Shown: piece by piece, positions 1 to 11,382 of the stretch
Numbering within the stretch: the stretch's first letter is position 1
How the letters are laid out: every line of letters begins with the position of its first letter
DNA from: Tyto alba
Lineage: Eukaryota; Chordata; Aves; Strigiformes; Tytonidae
DNA: 64,000 nt
Assembly (NCBI RefSeq): GCF_018691265.1
Contig: NW_024881303.1
Coordinates: forward strand, 13,633,777-13,697,776
Reading direction: 5' to 3'
Program-made: the position numbers and the translations under genes
Notes under the pieces: model-generated
What the model was told of the DNA's origin: nothing
The model's input: the letters and a program-made list of their open reading frames with translations, nothing else
Database searches by the model: none

Positions 1-10
1 TTATTCTGAA

Positions 11-1388
11 TAGAATCATAGAATCATAGAATAATTGGGGTTGGAAGGGATATTTAAAGGTTATCTGGTCCAACTCCTCTGCAATGAGCAGGGACATCTT
101 CCACTACATCAGGTTGATTAAAGCTTCACCCAACCTGACCTTGAATGTATCCAGTGATGGGGATTCTACAATCTCTCTGGGAAACCTGCTCCAGTGTTTC
201 ACCACCCTTGTTGTAAAACATTTCTTCATTATGTGTAGTCTGAATCTACACTCTCAGTTTAAAACCATTACCCCTTGTCCTATCACAACAGGCCCTAAAG
301 AAAAAATATTCTGTTCCCATCTTTCTTATGAGCTCCCTTTAAATATTGAAAGGCTGCAATAAGGTCTCCCCCGAGCCTTCTCTTCTCCATCCTGAACAAC
401 CCCGACTCTCTCAGCCTTTCTTCATAGGATAGGTGTTCTGTCCCTCTGATTATTTTTGTGGTCCTCCTCTGGACCTACTCCAACACCTTTTCTTATGTTG
501 AGGGCTCCAGAACTAGATGCAGTACTCTAGGTGGGGTCTCGTGGAAGTGCAATAGAGGGGCAGAATCACCTCTTTTGACCTGCTTGCCACGCTTCTTTTG
601 ATGCAGCCCAGGATACGGTTAGCTTTGTGGGTTGTGAGCACATGTTGTCAGCTCTCATCCAGCTTTTCATCCACCAGTACCCCCAAGTCAAGACTGTCTC
701 TGCAGGGCTGCAGCGCTGCTCCCAATCCCTTCATCCCCCAGCCTATATTGATACCAGAGATTACTCCCACCCATTTGCAGGACCTTGCACTTGACCTTGT
801 TGAACCTCAGGAGGTCCAAATGAGCCCACTTCTCGAGCTTCTCCAAGTTCCTCTGAATGGCATCCTGTCCCTCAGGTGTGTCAACAGCACCACTCAGATT
901 GGTGTCATATACAAGCTTGCTGAGTGTGCATTCGATCCCATTGTTTATGACATTGATGAAGATATTAAACAGCAGCAGTCCCAATACGGACCCCTGAGGG
1001 ACAGACACCACTTGTCACTGATCTCTATCTGGACATTGAACCGTTGACCACTTCCCTCTGGATGTGACCATCCAACCAATTCCTTGTCCACTGAACAGTC
1101 CATCCATCAAATCCTTATCTCTGCAATTTAGAGAGAAGGATGTTGTGGGGGACTGTGTCAAAGGCCTTACAGAAATCCAGATAGATGACATCTGTAGCTC
1201 TTCCCCTATCCACTGGTGTAGTCAGTCCATCACAGAAGGCCCCACTAGGTTGGTCAGGCAAGACTTGCCCTTACTGAAGCCAAGATGGCTGTCTCAAATC
1301 ACCTCCCTGTCTTCCATGTCCTCCATGTGCCTTAGCATAGCTTCTAGGAGGATCTGTTCCATCATATTCCCAGGCACAGAGGTGAATT
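11..1388 (-). mobile_element. CR1 non-LTR retrotransposon, 5'-truncated, inactive
   Basis: The plus strand opens with the TAGAATCATAGAATCATAG repeat, the reverse complement of the ATTCTATG-type 3' terminus of avian CR1, so the element is minus-strand sense. From there to about 1388 it follows avian CR1 in order: the 3' UTR (1-650), then the C-terminal part of the reverse transcriptase ORF (about 690-1390). On the minus strand the RT shows VPQGSVLG, the block before the active site (near 980-1010), then LSKLVYDT where CR1 normally has FADDT (904-915). The first catalytic aspartate is therefore tyrosine. An extra 4 bp near 1000-1005 shifts the frame, and the region upstream is in another frame. 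The 5' end is lost, as is usual for CR1. It is a dead copy, but it is clearly less diverged than the other LINE pieces in the window. Confidence 0.95.
688..1011 (-). pseudogene. CR1 reverse transcriptase C-terminal fragment, broken
   Basis: This is the longest open stretch of the CR1 RT, on the minus strand. It runs from the VPQGSVLG motif (RT block before the catalytic loop) through the decayed catalytic box (VYDT for FADDT), the AVDTPEGQDAIQ segment and RFNKVKCKVLQMG, to YQYRLGDEGIGSS. These are in the order seen in CR1 ORF2. In intact CR1 the domain makes cDNA from the element's own RNA at the nicked target site. Here one catalytic aspartate is lost and the frame is broken on both sides. 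The ATG that opens this stretch is incidental. Confidence 0.93.
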
Positions 1389-1474
1389 CATAAAGTAAGA
1401 TTTTACTGTGAAGGATTATAGAAAGTAGTATGATATATAAAGTGAAACCTGGAAATGGCAATTTCAAAATAGGC

Positions 1475-1800
1475 AAAAAAAGGTACTTTTGCCTCACATT
1501 GCATTGTTAAGCTGTCAAGATCCTTGCCACAAGATATTGTGGAGAGTAAAAACATTCAGATGCAATCAGTCCTTGGATGAATAAAAGAAACAATTGAGGG
1601 CTATTAAGGATAGAGATGCTGCTTCTGGTTCAGGAGTTGCTCAGCCACAAATCCCTGGAGGATGCAAAAATATCCTGGGGAATTACTGCTGTATATTACA
1701 CTGTTCTCACATTCTTCCCTGGGAATCCACTTTTGGATGCCATCAGGAATGGATGCTGGGCAAACTGGATGCTTGATCTGATCAAATATAATATGTGAGG
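1475..1800 (+). mobile_element. Old CR1-type LINE, 3' portion, sense
   Basis: Directly beyond the young CR1 the plus strand reads TTGCCACAAGATATTGTGG (about 1524), then a diverged 'caattgagggctattaagg' segment (about 1592). Near 1750-1795 it has the CTGGATGCTTGATCTGATC ending. This is the order found in the 3' untranslated region of older amniote CR1 elements ('ccttgccacaggatattgtgg ... ggctattag ... ctagatggac ... ggtctgatcc'). Many indels and substitutions mark it as far older than its neighbour. It gives no ORF of interest. The family is assigned from memory of the consensus. Confidence 0.75.
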
Positions 1801-4576
1801 ATCTTTATAAATTAATCTTGTAAAAAAAGGACCAAATATTCAGCATATCTGAATAAGCATACATGCTATTGGAATTTTCCAAATATTACTTTTTTGCAAT
1901 CCTTGTCATTATATCTCATGATTAAAAGAAGACAACTGCTCTAGTAAGATTAATTTGGTACTCTGCATTCTGAGAACCTTTCCATATCCCTTTATTGAGT
2001 TTATGATGGATTCCCATAGTATCTATGGGAATCAGAAAAGATAGGTGTCAAATAAATTGGGTATTTTTTTCTTTTGCATAACTGTCCTCTTTCCCAAAGT
2101 CAAACTGAAAGAAAATAAGTTTGTTAAAAGCATAATATATGTTATGCATCATGAGCTGTCTTGCAGCATAAATTCTCCAGCTACTAATCAAACAAGCCCC
2201 ACATCTACTAAGCACAGACTGTTCAGGTTTAAGGAGCTGCCATCAGTTATCTTTTACTGCTTTTGTTGTGAATATAGTGAATTTGCTATGGTGTCATCAC
2301 TCACACTTTAAGACAGGATTCTTCTTGTCTGAAATCAGCAATAGTTCTGTTTAGGCATTTAAATTAATATCAGGGATTCAGGAAGAAAGATTCAGTCCTT
2401 TAAATTGCACGCAGAACCTAATAAAAATACCATATTGCTCAGGAATATATGCAAAAAGTTGCAAAATGTCAGGTTGCAGACAAACTTGTAGATTCTCAGA
2501 ACATTGCCTAGCCATTCTGCATTTATTGGAAAGTTCACATGGATTGCAAGTGTATTTTTCATCAGAATGAATCTGGAGACAAAGGGGAGGGTATTCAGTG
2601 AGACAGCACCAGAAAAATCTATCTTGGGCTTCTGTATCATAATCAAAATTGTGGGCATTCCTGGGAACCTACCTCCAGTGATATGCCTAATAAGACTCCT
2701 AACTCTTGTTCTTCCTGTTTCATGAAAGATATAGGGGTACCCCCTGCTACGGGTGAGAATTTATTCAGTTCATCAGTGTTCATTTGTCTTCATTGTATCA
2801 TGACCAATTTAACTAGATCCAGACTTCTGCCTCTACTTGTGGAAGATACCTTTATCTGTGGGCCAACAATAGTCAAGACATGCTTGATCAGTCTGAATCT
2901 GGAAAGGCTACAAGACTGAAGTCAAAAGTGGAGAAGAATCTCAGCAGCTTCTTGTTCCAGTGAATCTCAAACTATGTTCACTGTCAGGTTTTTGCTTCAG
3001 ATAAATTTGATTTTGATGTGTCTGTTTTCTTATTGTCTGGGACCACTGGCTAAGAACAAAGTCATTGTATCTTCTGCCACATGCTTTTTTGAGGAAATAA
3101 ATAGTATTCACAATACTTGTGCACTACCATTTCTTTGATGATAACGAGACCTCCAAATGTCTTTTGGCTTTTCAAATGTCAGAAGTTTGCAGGAGAAAAT
3201 ACTTCAGAGATATGACGGTTACTCAGTTTGGGGGAACTAAGGCATGGAAGACGGCAGAACACAAAACTCTTCTTAAGAATACATAACAGCTCTTTTTACT
3301 TATGAGATTCAGCTTCTTAATTCATACTTCTGACAATGAATTATGGGTCTCCATTCTCTCATAGACACTTTCAATAGTCTGGATGCATGAAGCTTTGTTT
3401 CAGTATTTTGTAAATACAGTAGAAAGTGGCAGTAGTTTTAGATGTGTCCTTGGATACCCTGTGATTTGCAGAAGCATCAGGAGTGATGATTTTGTATTTA
3501 GTATCAAAAATAGCTTACTATAGAATTTCCTAAACTAGAGTTGGCTTCTCACCATGTCACAGAACCAACCTGGCATTTCACAATAGAGGAATCAAATATC
3601 TTTTGGCAGCATCTGATGTCATAGTTGCTTAGAGCCTGATCTCAGAATTTGGCTGTCATGAGTCACTCTCTGTACTCAGCTGCGTAGAACAGACAACAAA
3701 AAAATGTGGGTGTCAGTAGTCCTGTGACCTTTGTACAGTGTTCAACAGATTGAGAGAAGGCAGGATTGCTATTACTAATTTAAATTGCTACTACATGTTG
3801 CGTTATTTCAATACATTAAACTAATGGAAGCCATCACCAGAAGTATACAGCATATCACTTCAAAGGGGATCTCATTTTGACCAAAGAACTCACAAGCAAA
3901 ATGACAGTGGAATGTGCTTGGACAGCAGTGCTGCACCTCTCTTTGCACTGTCCTGCCATGGGTGATGTGTTCGTTGGCTTGAGGGAAGGATGACTCCTAT
4001 CTTCCTTTTGGCATATTAGCTAGAGTTGCATTGAGAAACAAAATAATTGATCACTGCTGGGAACAAATGTCATGTTTGATGCTCAAAGGTTTAGTCTCTG
4101 CTGAGGAGCTGCTGAAATTCTTTAGAAGAAAATTTTCTGTATAATATGCAAGTATTACTAATCTGCCAAACCTCTGAGGCTGTTGGGGTAAAACTGGGGT
4201 TTCTTTAACAGCTTGTAATCTGGTTGATCTGGTCTGCTTGTAATATGCAATATTTATCACTTGTAGGTCTTGGCCAGTATCATAAATAAATTGAGTGCTA
4301 CTTAAGTAATATTTGAACAGCAGTTAAGCTGTAAGTGAATTATATGTTATCTTTATATGATGGTCATCTGCCACAGATAATTAAGTGAGGAGAAGAGAGC
4401 AGAGCTTCATATCTTGGTCCTTTCCTATATTCTTGTACATTTAGGAGAGTAAATGTATGTTGCTTCTGCTTTCTGTCTTACACAAGTAGTGATTGAAAAC
4501 GTGAAGGTACCTTCAAGAATAAAGTGACTGTATCAGAAAGAGGTTTTGTTTTTGTTTTGTTTTTTATAAACAGTAT
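1801..4576. other. No gene seen; unremarkable AT-rich DNA
   Basis: Stops occur in all frames and the longest ATG-started ORFs are under 90 codons, without recognisable domains. The only structure I note is the short perfect inverted repeat at 2009-2033, plus a T/G-rich run (GTTTT repeats) at about 4541-4568 just before the LTR. Confidence 0.5.
2009..2033. repeat. Perfect short inverted repeat
   Basis: GATTCCCATAG is followed by the 3-base spacer TAT and then CTATGGGAATC. This gives two exact 11-bp arms that could form a hairpin in RNA or a cruciform in DNA. No protein binding site or RNA gene was recognised around it. Confidence 0.8.
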
Positions 4577-4764
4577 TGTCATGGTTTAGGCCTGGTTGGC
4601 AGCCAACCACAATGCAGCAGCTCTCTCTCTCTTCCCCTCCGGCAATGAGAAGGGACAGAGATCCAGTTTTGGGGTTCGAGATAGGACTGGGATGGGGAAA
4701 AAATCCCCCTTTATGATCACGAGCAAAAGGCAGACTCGTTAGGGGAAGAAAAGAAGAACATACA

Positions 4765-4770
4765 TTTATT
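4765..4770 (-). terminator. LTR polyadenylation signal AATAAA
   Basis: The plus strand TTTATT is AATAAA on the LTR's sense strand, in the context CTGTAATAAATG. It lies 3' of the TATA box and about 190 bp from the LTR's 3' end, as expected for the R region of a retroviral LTR. Confidence 0.6.
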
Positions 4771-5483
4771 ACAGACACTAACAACAGATAACAGAGTAGG
4801 ACAGTGAGAAGCATTGCCACATCTTGAAAACACCTTCCCCCCACCCCTCCCTTCTTCCCGGGCTCAGCTCTGCTCCCTATATCTCTACCTCCTCCCCCAG
4901 TGGCACAGGGGCAGGGAATGGGGGGTGCAGGCGGTGCTGCCACTTTCTTTATCCTTGGTGCGGGGAGTGTCCGGAACTTGTTCCTCCTGCTCCATCGTGG
5001 TCCCCCTCTCACAGGAGACAGTCCTCCACAAACTTTCTCCAACATGAGTTCCTCCCATGGGCCGCAGCGTTCCCCACACTGCTCCGTCATGGGTCACTAA
5101 CTTCCTCCGACTGGATTCTCTCCCACGGCTGCAGCCCTTCCCGAGCTGCTCTGGCGTGGGACTCCCCCGCATGCTGCAATCCTCCCAGCACTGAATTACA
5201 GCAGTGGGGCTTCCTTTCCCCACGAGACCCCGGCCTTCTTTGGGCACAGAACCTTGATTATTCCAAGCAGAAGCCACAGGCCATAAATCAATGTCTGCTC
5301 CACCGTAGATCTTCATGGGTGGCAGGGGGGGGCCGCCCTGCCGTCTCACCACAGGATACAGGGGGGTCTCTGCTCCGGCACACCTCCCCCCTCCTTTCTT
5401 CATCCGTTCCTCCATTGACCTTGGTGTTCACGCAGCTGCATGAACTCCTCCTCACAAGTCAGGCTGCCCGTCACCACGTCCCT

Positions 5484-5492
5484 TCTTAAATA
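5484..5492 (-). promoter_or_regulatory. LTR TATA box
   Basis: The minus strand reads GTATTTAAG followed by AAGGG, matching the TATA-region layout of this kind of avian LTR. If still active it would start transcription on the minus strand inside the LTR, reading toward position 4577 and out into the flank. Activity is inferred only. Confidence 0.6.
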
Positions 5493-5650
5493 CATTATCG
5501 CAGAGGTGCAGCTAATTGGCTCAATTTCCCAAACAGAGGTGCAGCTGACGTGGAGCTGGGGGAGCTTCAAGAAGCTTCTCAGAGGGGGCCGCCCCGATAG
5601 CCCCCTCCCCTGCCACCAAAAAACTCCACCACTCACTCAAACCCAGGACA

Positions 5651-8600
5651 AATATATTAATAAAAAGGAAATGGTCCAAGTTTAAAACATTAAATCAGGA
5701 GCATGGCAGAACAAGTTTAAGATTTTAGAGCTGCAAACTCATTACCTTTATTGTGAGTTTTGTGATGTGTGGTGTTGTCCTTGAAGTCCCTTATCTGGGG
5801 ACATGCATAATATAAGAACCATGCCTCTCTTTTAATCTCATCTTTCTGACTACAGTAGTTGCATAATAAGATTTGAAAATATGAATTTTAAGGACTACAT
5901 CATGAAAACATTCAGTTTAAACACAGTCTGCTAGTCATGCCAAACTTTCAGTTTCCAAATCAGACTTCCTGTCTGAGTGTCCTTCTACCTCCCACAAATT
6001 GAAGTGGTGTACTTGGACCATGGAGATGCATCAATAAAATTGAGTAGGTCTGTTCTGATCTTTTCCCAGTTGAAGCTCGGATTGAGCAAAACTGCAAAGT
6101 CTCCCTCTGTTACAAAGATCACTGTAGTTTTTGCACACCTCATGCTGCATCATATACACTCAGAACTGGAATTTATCTCTGGCAAGAGCTGTGCTTCCTG
6201 AATTATGTCTGGCATGCCTATTCTCAGTTGTGAAGTATTTATCCGTTTCCTGGTGTCAGCTACTAAATCCAGTGGGATTATGGTCCCTTTTAAATAAAAT
6301 CTGAATTTGTGATCTGCTACTGAATCCAAGAGGTACTATCACTTGTTTCATGGGCTTCTAATCAACAACTTACTTTGGCCTATTGGTCTTGAAACAGTTT
6401 TATTGCACCTCGTAAGCACCTGGTTTTACTAATCCATGATGTAGCTGGAATTGAAGTGCAGGTGGCTCTGATGTCTAATTTGATTTGGATTGATTGCTGA
6501 TTTAATAATATAACAGCAAAAATGACAGCTGAGTGTCTGTCTGCCTTTTTCTGTAATAAATGTACACAAAGTGTCTCTGCATCTGCTATCTGACAGTGCA
6601 GATTGCTTTCCCTTCAGTGAAGGTCTTTCCAAAAGGTCTCAGAAACAGCAAGAGTAGATGCTTGTTTTTTTTTCCTGGCATATCAGTGGTATATGAAGAT
6701 ATATTGGTTCTGCTTCTCTGTTTCTGTCACTGCAGCTTATCGACTGGCCATTAATTTTTCTGTCAAATTGCTGTCTGTAGCACATATGTTAGATGGCATC
6801 TACATTGCATGACACCTGCATTCTCCAAACTGTTTGCTTAGTTTGGAGTTTGAGCACTTGTTCTGTACCAATACATTATCATTATATTCCTTTCACTGCT
6901 CAATTTAGCTGCTCTTTCAATGAGTGGCATGTTTCTAAGGCTAGGTCTATTGCCTTAAAAATGTAAAAACAATCTTGCTTTCATTCTTTCAGAGATTACA
7001 TGTGGGTGCCAAGAATGTGAGCTCTGCAGTATAAACATTTTTTTCTCACTATTTAATACAAATATTTATTCAGGTAAAAGCAAAACAAAACACTTTTGTG
7101 TCTATTGTTCTTTCTGGGCCTATTGAATATTTTGATGATCTGTTTCAGCATTTGGGGCATTATTCCAACAAGAGTGTCCCGATTATCTTCCCCTACATAC
7201 TCCCAATGTTATAACAATGATTTCTCTCATCTTCCATTATAAATTCTGCCTGGAGTCTTAGTTCTTGCTTTCACAGTCTCAAAGTGCACACAGGGATTTT
7301 ATCTGGAAATACACCATGCCTGGTAGCTGGCATCACTCCATACTGATGATTTCCTTTGTTTCTCACCCATATTTTGTCTCTTTATAAATTGTGTTCTCTT
7401 TATTATTGTTCTCACAAGATTAACCTCTGCTGTCATTTTCCATATGCCACATGCTGAGTAGTAACATAAGAAAGCACCACATTTCTTAAGTAAAATGGCT
7501 TTAGATTGAGAGAATTGTAACAGAACTGAAGCCTTGTGGCAAGCCAGTGTCCCCAGACACTGTCTATGTTTAAGGTATTTGATGCTATTAACTTTTAAAG
7601 ACTGCAAGGAATAGAGAAAGTGGGAGTGAGCCCTGATGGCCGACAGGGATGGAAATGGCATCAAGGCCTAAGCTAACCGTGCCACACCAGTGCCCCTCTC
7701 AGCAGCAGTGTCCCTGACTTCTCTCTGTCTTCGTTTTGGAGCAGAGTCTCAACACGAGGTCAGGGAAACACTTCCCAAGGGAATAGACTTGCTGAAGTAT
7801 GCCTTTAGAGTCTAGAGCTATGCTGGCAGTAATGAGGTGCTCAGCAGGTGAAGGGCAGATGCTGTTGCGAAGGCATTTGAGCTGGGAGAGGTGTGACTCA
7901 TGCAAGGCTGCTGAACTACTCTCTTTAACCCTGGGTGATTACTTGATATCTGGGGGAATGCTTTTGCAAATTGATGATGAAATCATTCTTTGTTGCAATT
8001 CTGTCTATATATATGAACTCCCATTTCCCTGAATGCTGTAAGAGGTAAACATGAGAGACTCATTGCTTTAATACTCTCCTCAGACAACAGTCTATCCTAA
8101 CCTCTCCTTTCTTGCTTAATTTCTTTATCAAAATCATCTGTCATGCTCTCTACTTGTCTCTGGGACCTTTCTGCTGCCTGATCTATATTTGACTGCATTT
8201 TTGCCCTTTCTTATCTTTTGAGCGTAGCTCCACTGAACAACAGTCATTGCCCTGAATTTGCACTTAGTCCCCAAGGAAAATTGCAGTGGTTGGTTCTTTC
8301 TCTAGACCTCTGTTTTGGGTGCCGATCTCCAGTGTTTCTTCTATTCCATGCAAGTGTTGTAATCAGATTTTTACATTTAGCCTACTACTTTATACTCAGT
8401 AAATTTTGACTCCTAAATTCAACGCTATTATCACATAGTTTTGTTATTCCTATTTACAGATGGCAGTGGTTTTTGTTGTGTGTTATCAAGCTGCAGTTCT
8501 CCTTTTCCCCACATAAAGTTTTGCTTGTTTTATACATAGACTCCATGTTTCGGAATAGAAAATAGTTGACTGTTAAGATCATGCAGGGAAGATATTTAGT

Positions 8601-11244
8601 TTTCCCAGGTTTCTGGGTGCGGCTCTCGAGCCGATCACATGTATTAATTTTAAGAAGACCCCTCAGATGTTTGAACTTGACCCCTTTTCCTGCCAGTAAC
8701 ACCTGGCAAGAGAGCTGAATAAGTTAAATTGCAGATATATTCAAGATTTATTTCAGCTAAAACCTGTTTGTAAGATGTTTGTGTGCCAAGTTATATCTGG
8801 AGTAAATTTTTACAGGCAAACACTAAATCAGGGGCAAGAGGTATGAGAAGAAGTGTAAAGGGGAGTAAAATAGAAAGGTTGATAGACCCTTAACTATAAT
8901 TAAAATGGTTATGGAGAACTCTATGGTATTAACTTAGATAATTGCCAGAGTCGTAAAATCCAGATTTTTCTGTCTACAAGGCTCCTGGGAGCTGCTGGAG
9001 ACAAAGAAAATAAAATGTAATGGTTCATATATAATTCAGAATTTTTTTTTTCTTCATTCTCAAAAGAGTAAAAGTGACCTAATTTCCCTATGTTGTAGTT
9101 TAATGGGAAATTCCCCCAACTCCCAGTGTTAGTATGCTTGTTCTCTTCTTAAGCAGGTGCTAACTCCCATCTCTACTTTACTACTGCTGGCATAGTATGT
9201 TCTAAATGTGTTGTGACATTCTTTCCTCTCAGTTTACAGTTAAGATGGTTGTGCTCCTTCCCAAATTCCAGTTTTGTTAAGCTTCTGGGATTAATGTAGG
9301 ATCTAAATTAATTTTCTGCATGTTAGTTGTCAACCACAGTAGAAGTAATTAAATAACAAGCTCTCCTCTAAGATTTGTACTTTTATATTTGATAAGTTGC
9401 ATGTAATGATTGTTTAAAAGATAGAAAAAATGCAAAGACACCTGTATAAAAACTCACCACTTCTTCTTGTTTATTTGTTGCAATGCATGTTTGGAATGAA
9501 ATGGGAAAGAATCGTTAGAAATTAATCTGAAATTCGGAGGAGAGTCAGTATCAGCTCCATTGTAAGGCTGGATTTGAATGGGAAAGATTTAAATCCAGAA
9601 GACTTCTTCCAACCCATCTGTGCAAAAACCAAAGAGAACAGTCTAAAAAACCCGAGACGGGAACATGAGGAAACTGTACTTAAGGTTGGTTACAAGTCAA
9701 GCCTGTCTCCATTTACTGTACACCACTACAGATGTATGCTAGAGAGAGTATGGAACCAGTCCTAGTTTTGATCCTGCCCTCCAAGAAGAGCCAATGATTA
9801 GTTTGCTGGATCTAGTTCTATATAGAGGAAAAGGAGAGAAAATTGATGAGTTTATACTCCTCCATCACAGTGCTGAACTCAGTCTTGATTGATGAGATTC
9901 TTCAAATTTTTCAGTTCTTTTCCCCATGTATTGTTTCCATCATGGATGGAGAGAGACAGGAACATGTTAATCCTCTTTTGCTCAAATAGAAATTCCATTG
10001 ACCAAAAAGAGATGCTGGGATGCATGATGGACAGTGTTCTATATACTTTTCCTAAGAGAAGTCACTACACAATTTTATCATCAGTTGTATACAACAAGCA
10101 GAAAAAATCATGTTTCTCACTAAATGAAATGCATCCTTTGAACTGCTTGCAAGGAAAGATTTGAAAAATAATCATGGTTCTGCTTAGACATGTTTTTTTT
10201 ATTTATTTATTTGAACTAAGCAGTTTCTTCCAGCTGTGGACATTAGACCAGTTAGCAAGAGGACCAGTTCATATACTTTTGTTTTACTTTTGTCATCCAA
10301 GTGTTAGGAGTTGGGAGTTTGGATCCAAAGGGAATGAATTTACATATACAGGACATGTTGTTCGAGGAGCTAATACTTACAGTAAACAGAGGTTGCTTAA
10401 CTGTTGAGTAATGCTACAATAGTTATTTCCAATATTTTGCAAGAAACAATGTTCATGCAATGTTTTACCACTAGTAATTTATTAGTGGTTTAATTTAATG
10501 CCAAACAAATCTCTAAGGGCTGTAATTTCAAAAACATGGAGTATCACATGTTGGGAACTATACCCTCTTTCAACTTTTGTAAGGTAAGACATATATGAAA
10601 GAGACACAATTTATTTTCTCCCCTTTAAAATCTAAATCTAATTAAAATCTAATTTTCTTTTCTCCCTTTAAAATCTAAATAGTGTAAAAATATTCTTGTG
10701 GCATCACAAATAGTAAATTATATCCATTGAAAGGAGATACATGTGCATGCAACTTATGTTACAGGTAAAAAAAAATTCTTTAAAAAAAAACCGCTTAAAG
10801 TCTTTCTACAACAGTTTACTTCAGGAAGACAGATACAGTCTGAAGAGGCCTTATTTGCCTTTTGTTTTAGGAGTAGCGATGTGTTTACATTATAGTAAGG
10901 TCAGACCTAGCAGTACTACCAGTCTATACCTAAATGAGAAGTACTTTTTATCTTAATACTTTGCACAATGTATTTCATTTATGATGATGAATATATGAAT
11001 GGAAACAGTTTTAAAGAGACTGAAAATAAATTATTTGTAAAGCATCCCTGGATCTCTCTCACTACAGATCCTATAAACATTCATAATACTCCTCTACTTA
11101 GTATATGTCACTGTAGCTTTACATTATTAATAGAAGCTTTCCTTTGCACTGGAAATAGGTGGCCATTTCCTAGTGGAGATCAGCTTTAAGAAGCAATCCT
11201 ATTAATGCAAAGCTCATAAAGTTCTTCTGTTTGAGATAGACACA
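5651..11244. other. No gene seen
   Basis: This is AT-rich DNA with only short chance ORFs (the longest is about 120 codons, minus strand 7299-7664, no recognisable domain). A C/T-rich stretch at about 8040-8360 could be very old LINE sequence, but I cannot align it. A short local duplication is listed separately at 10615-10680. Simple (TTTA) copies occur at about 10195-10212. Confidence 0.5.
10615..10680. repeat. Local direct duplication, about 22 bp unit
   Basis: The unit TTTCTCCCCTTTAAAATCTA (with AAT following) at 10615-10637 recurs with one C fewer at 10659-10680. A degenerate linker between the copies also contains ATTAAAATCTAA. It looks like replication slippage or a small segmental duplication in AT-rich DNA. 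Confidence 0.75.
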
Positions 11245-11382
11245 TGTTCTTATTTTACAGATAGAGAACTAACAGATAAGGTGGATGGATGGCCTTTGAA
11301 ATACCTTACTGTGGTTAAGTGACAGAGAGAAGCTAGAGGTTTTATCTCCTATGCTTTTGCTTTTTCTACTGCTGTGCCATTT
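11245..11382 (-). mobile_element. MIR-like SINE fragment, antisense
   Basis: The plus strand reads TTATTTTACAGATAGAGAAC, then TGGTTAAGTGACAGAGAG, then a diverged tail ending CTACTGCTGTGCCAT. This is the order of an antisense MIR ('attttacagatgaggaaactgag ... ggttaagtgacttgcccaagg ... ctctaaccactgtgccat'). It is very diverged with internal indels, as expected for MIR in sauropsids. The call rests on motif order recalled from memory. Confidence 0.55.

Larger units (their letters stand above)
4577..5650 (-). mobile_element. Solo LTR of an avian endogenous retrovirus
   Basis: The block begins TGTCATGG on the plus strand and ends AGGACA, so on its sense (minus) strand it starts TGTCCTGGG and ends CCATGACA, with canonical TG...CA ends. 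The GC content jumps against both flanks. On the minus strand a TATA-like GTATTTAAG lies at 5484-5492, about 160 bp into the LTR, and AATAAA lies at 4765-4770 near the 3' end. This gives a U3-R-U5-like order. The sequence recalls the common avian ERV LTRs, with a gctattggggcggc-like start and repeated 'ctcc.gcgtggg' units in the middle. No gag, pol or env sequence adjoins it, so it is a solo LTR left by recombination. The flanks agtat (4572-4576) and aatat (5651-5655) could be a 5-bp target duplication with one mismatch. All long ORFs inside are by-products of the GC-rich LTR. Confidence 0.88.

Noticed and set aside
598..1393. Plus-strand ORFs of 149 and 109 codons
   Set aside because: They are antisense shadows of the minus-strand CR1 reverse transcriptase.
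4533..5489. Overlapping ORFs of 176-221 codons on both strands
   Set aside because: They lie within the GC-rich solo LTR, in several frames at once, with no retroviral protein motif.
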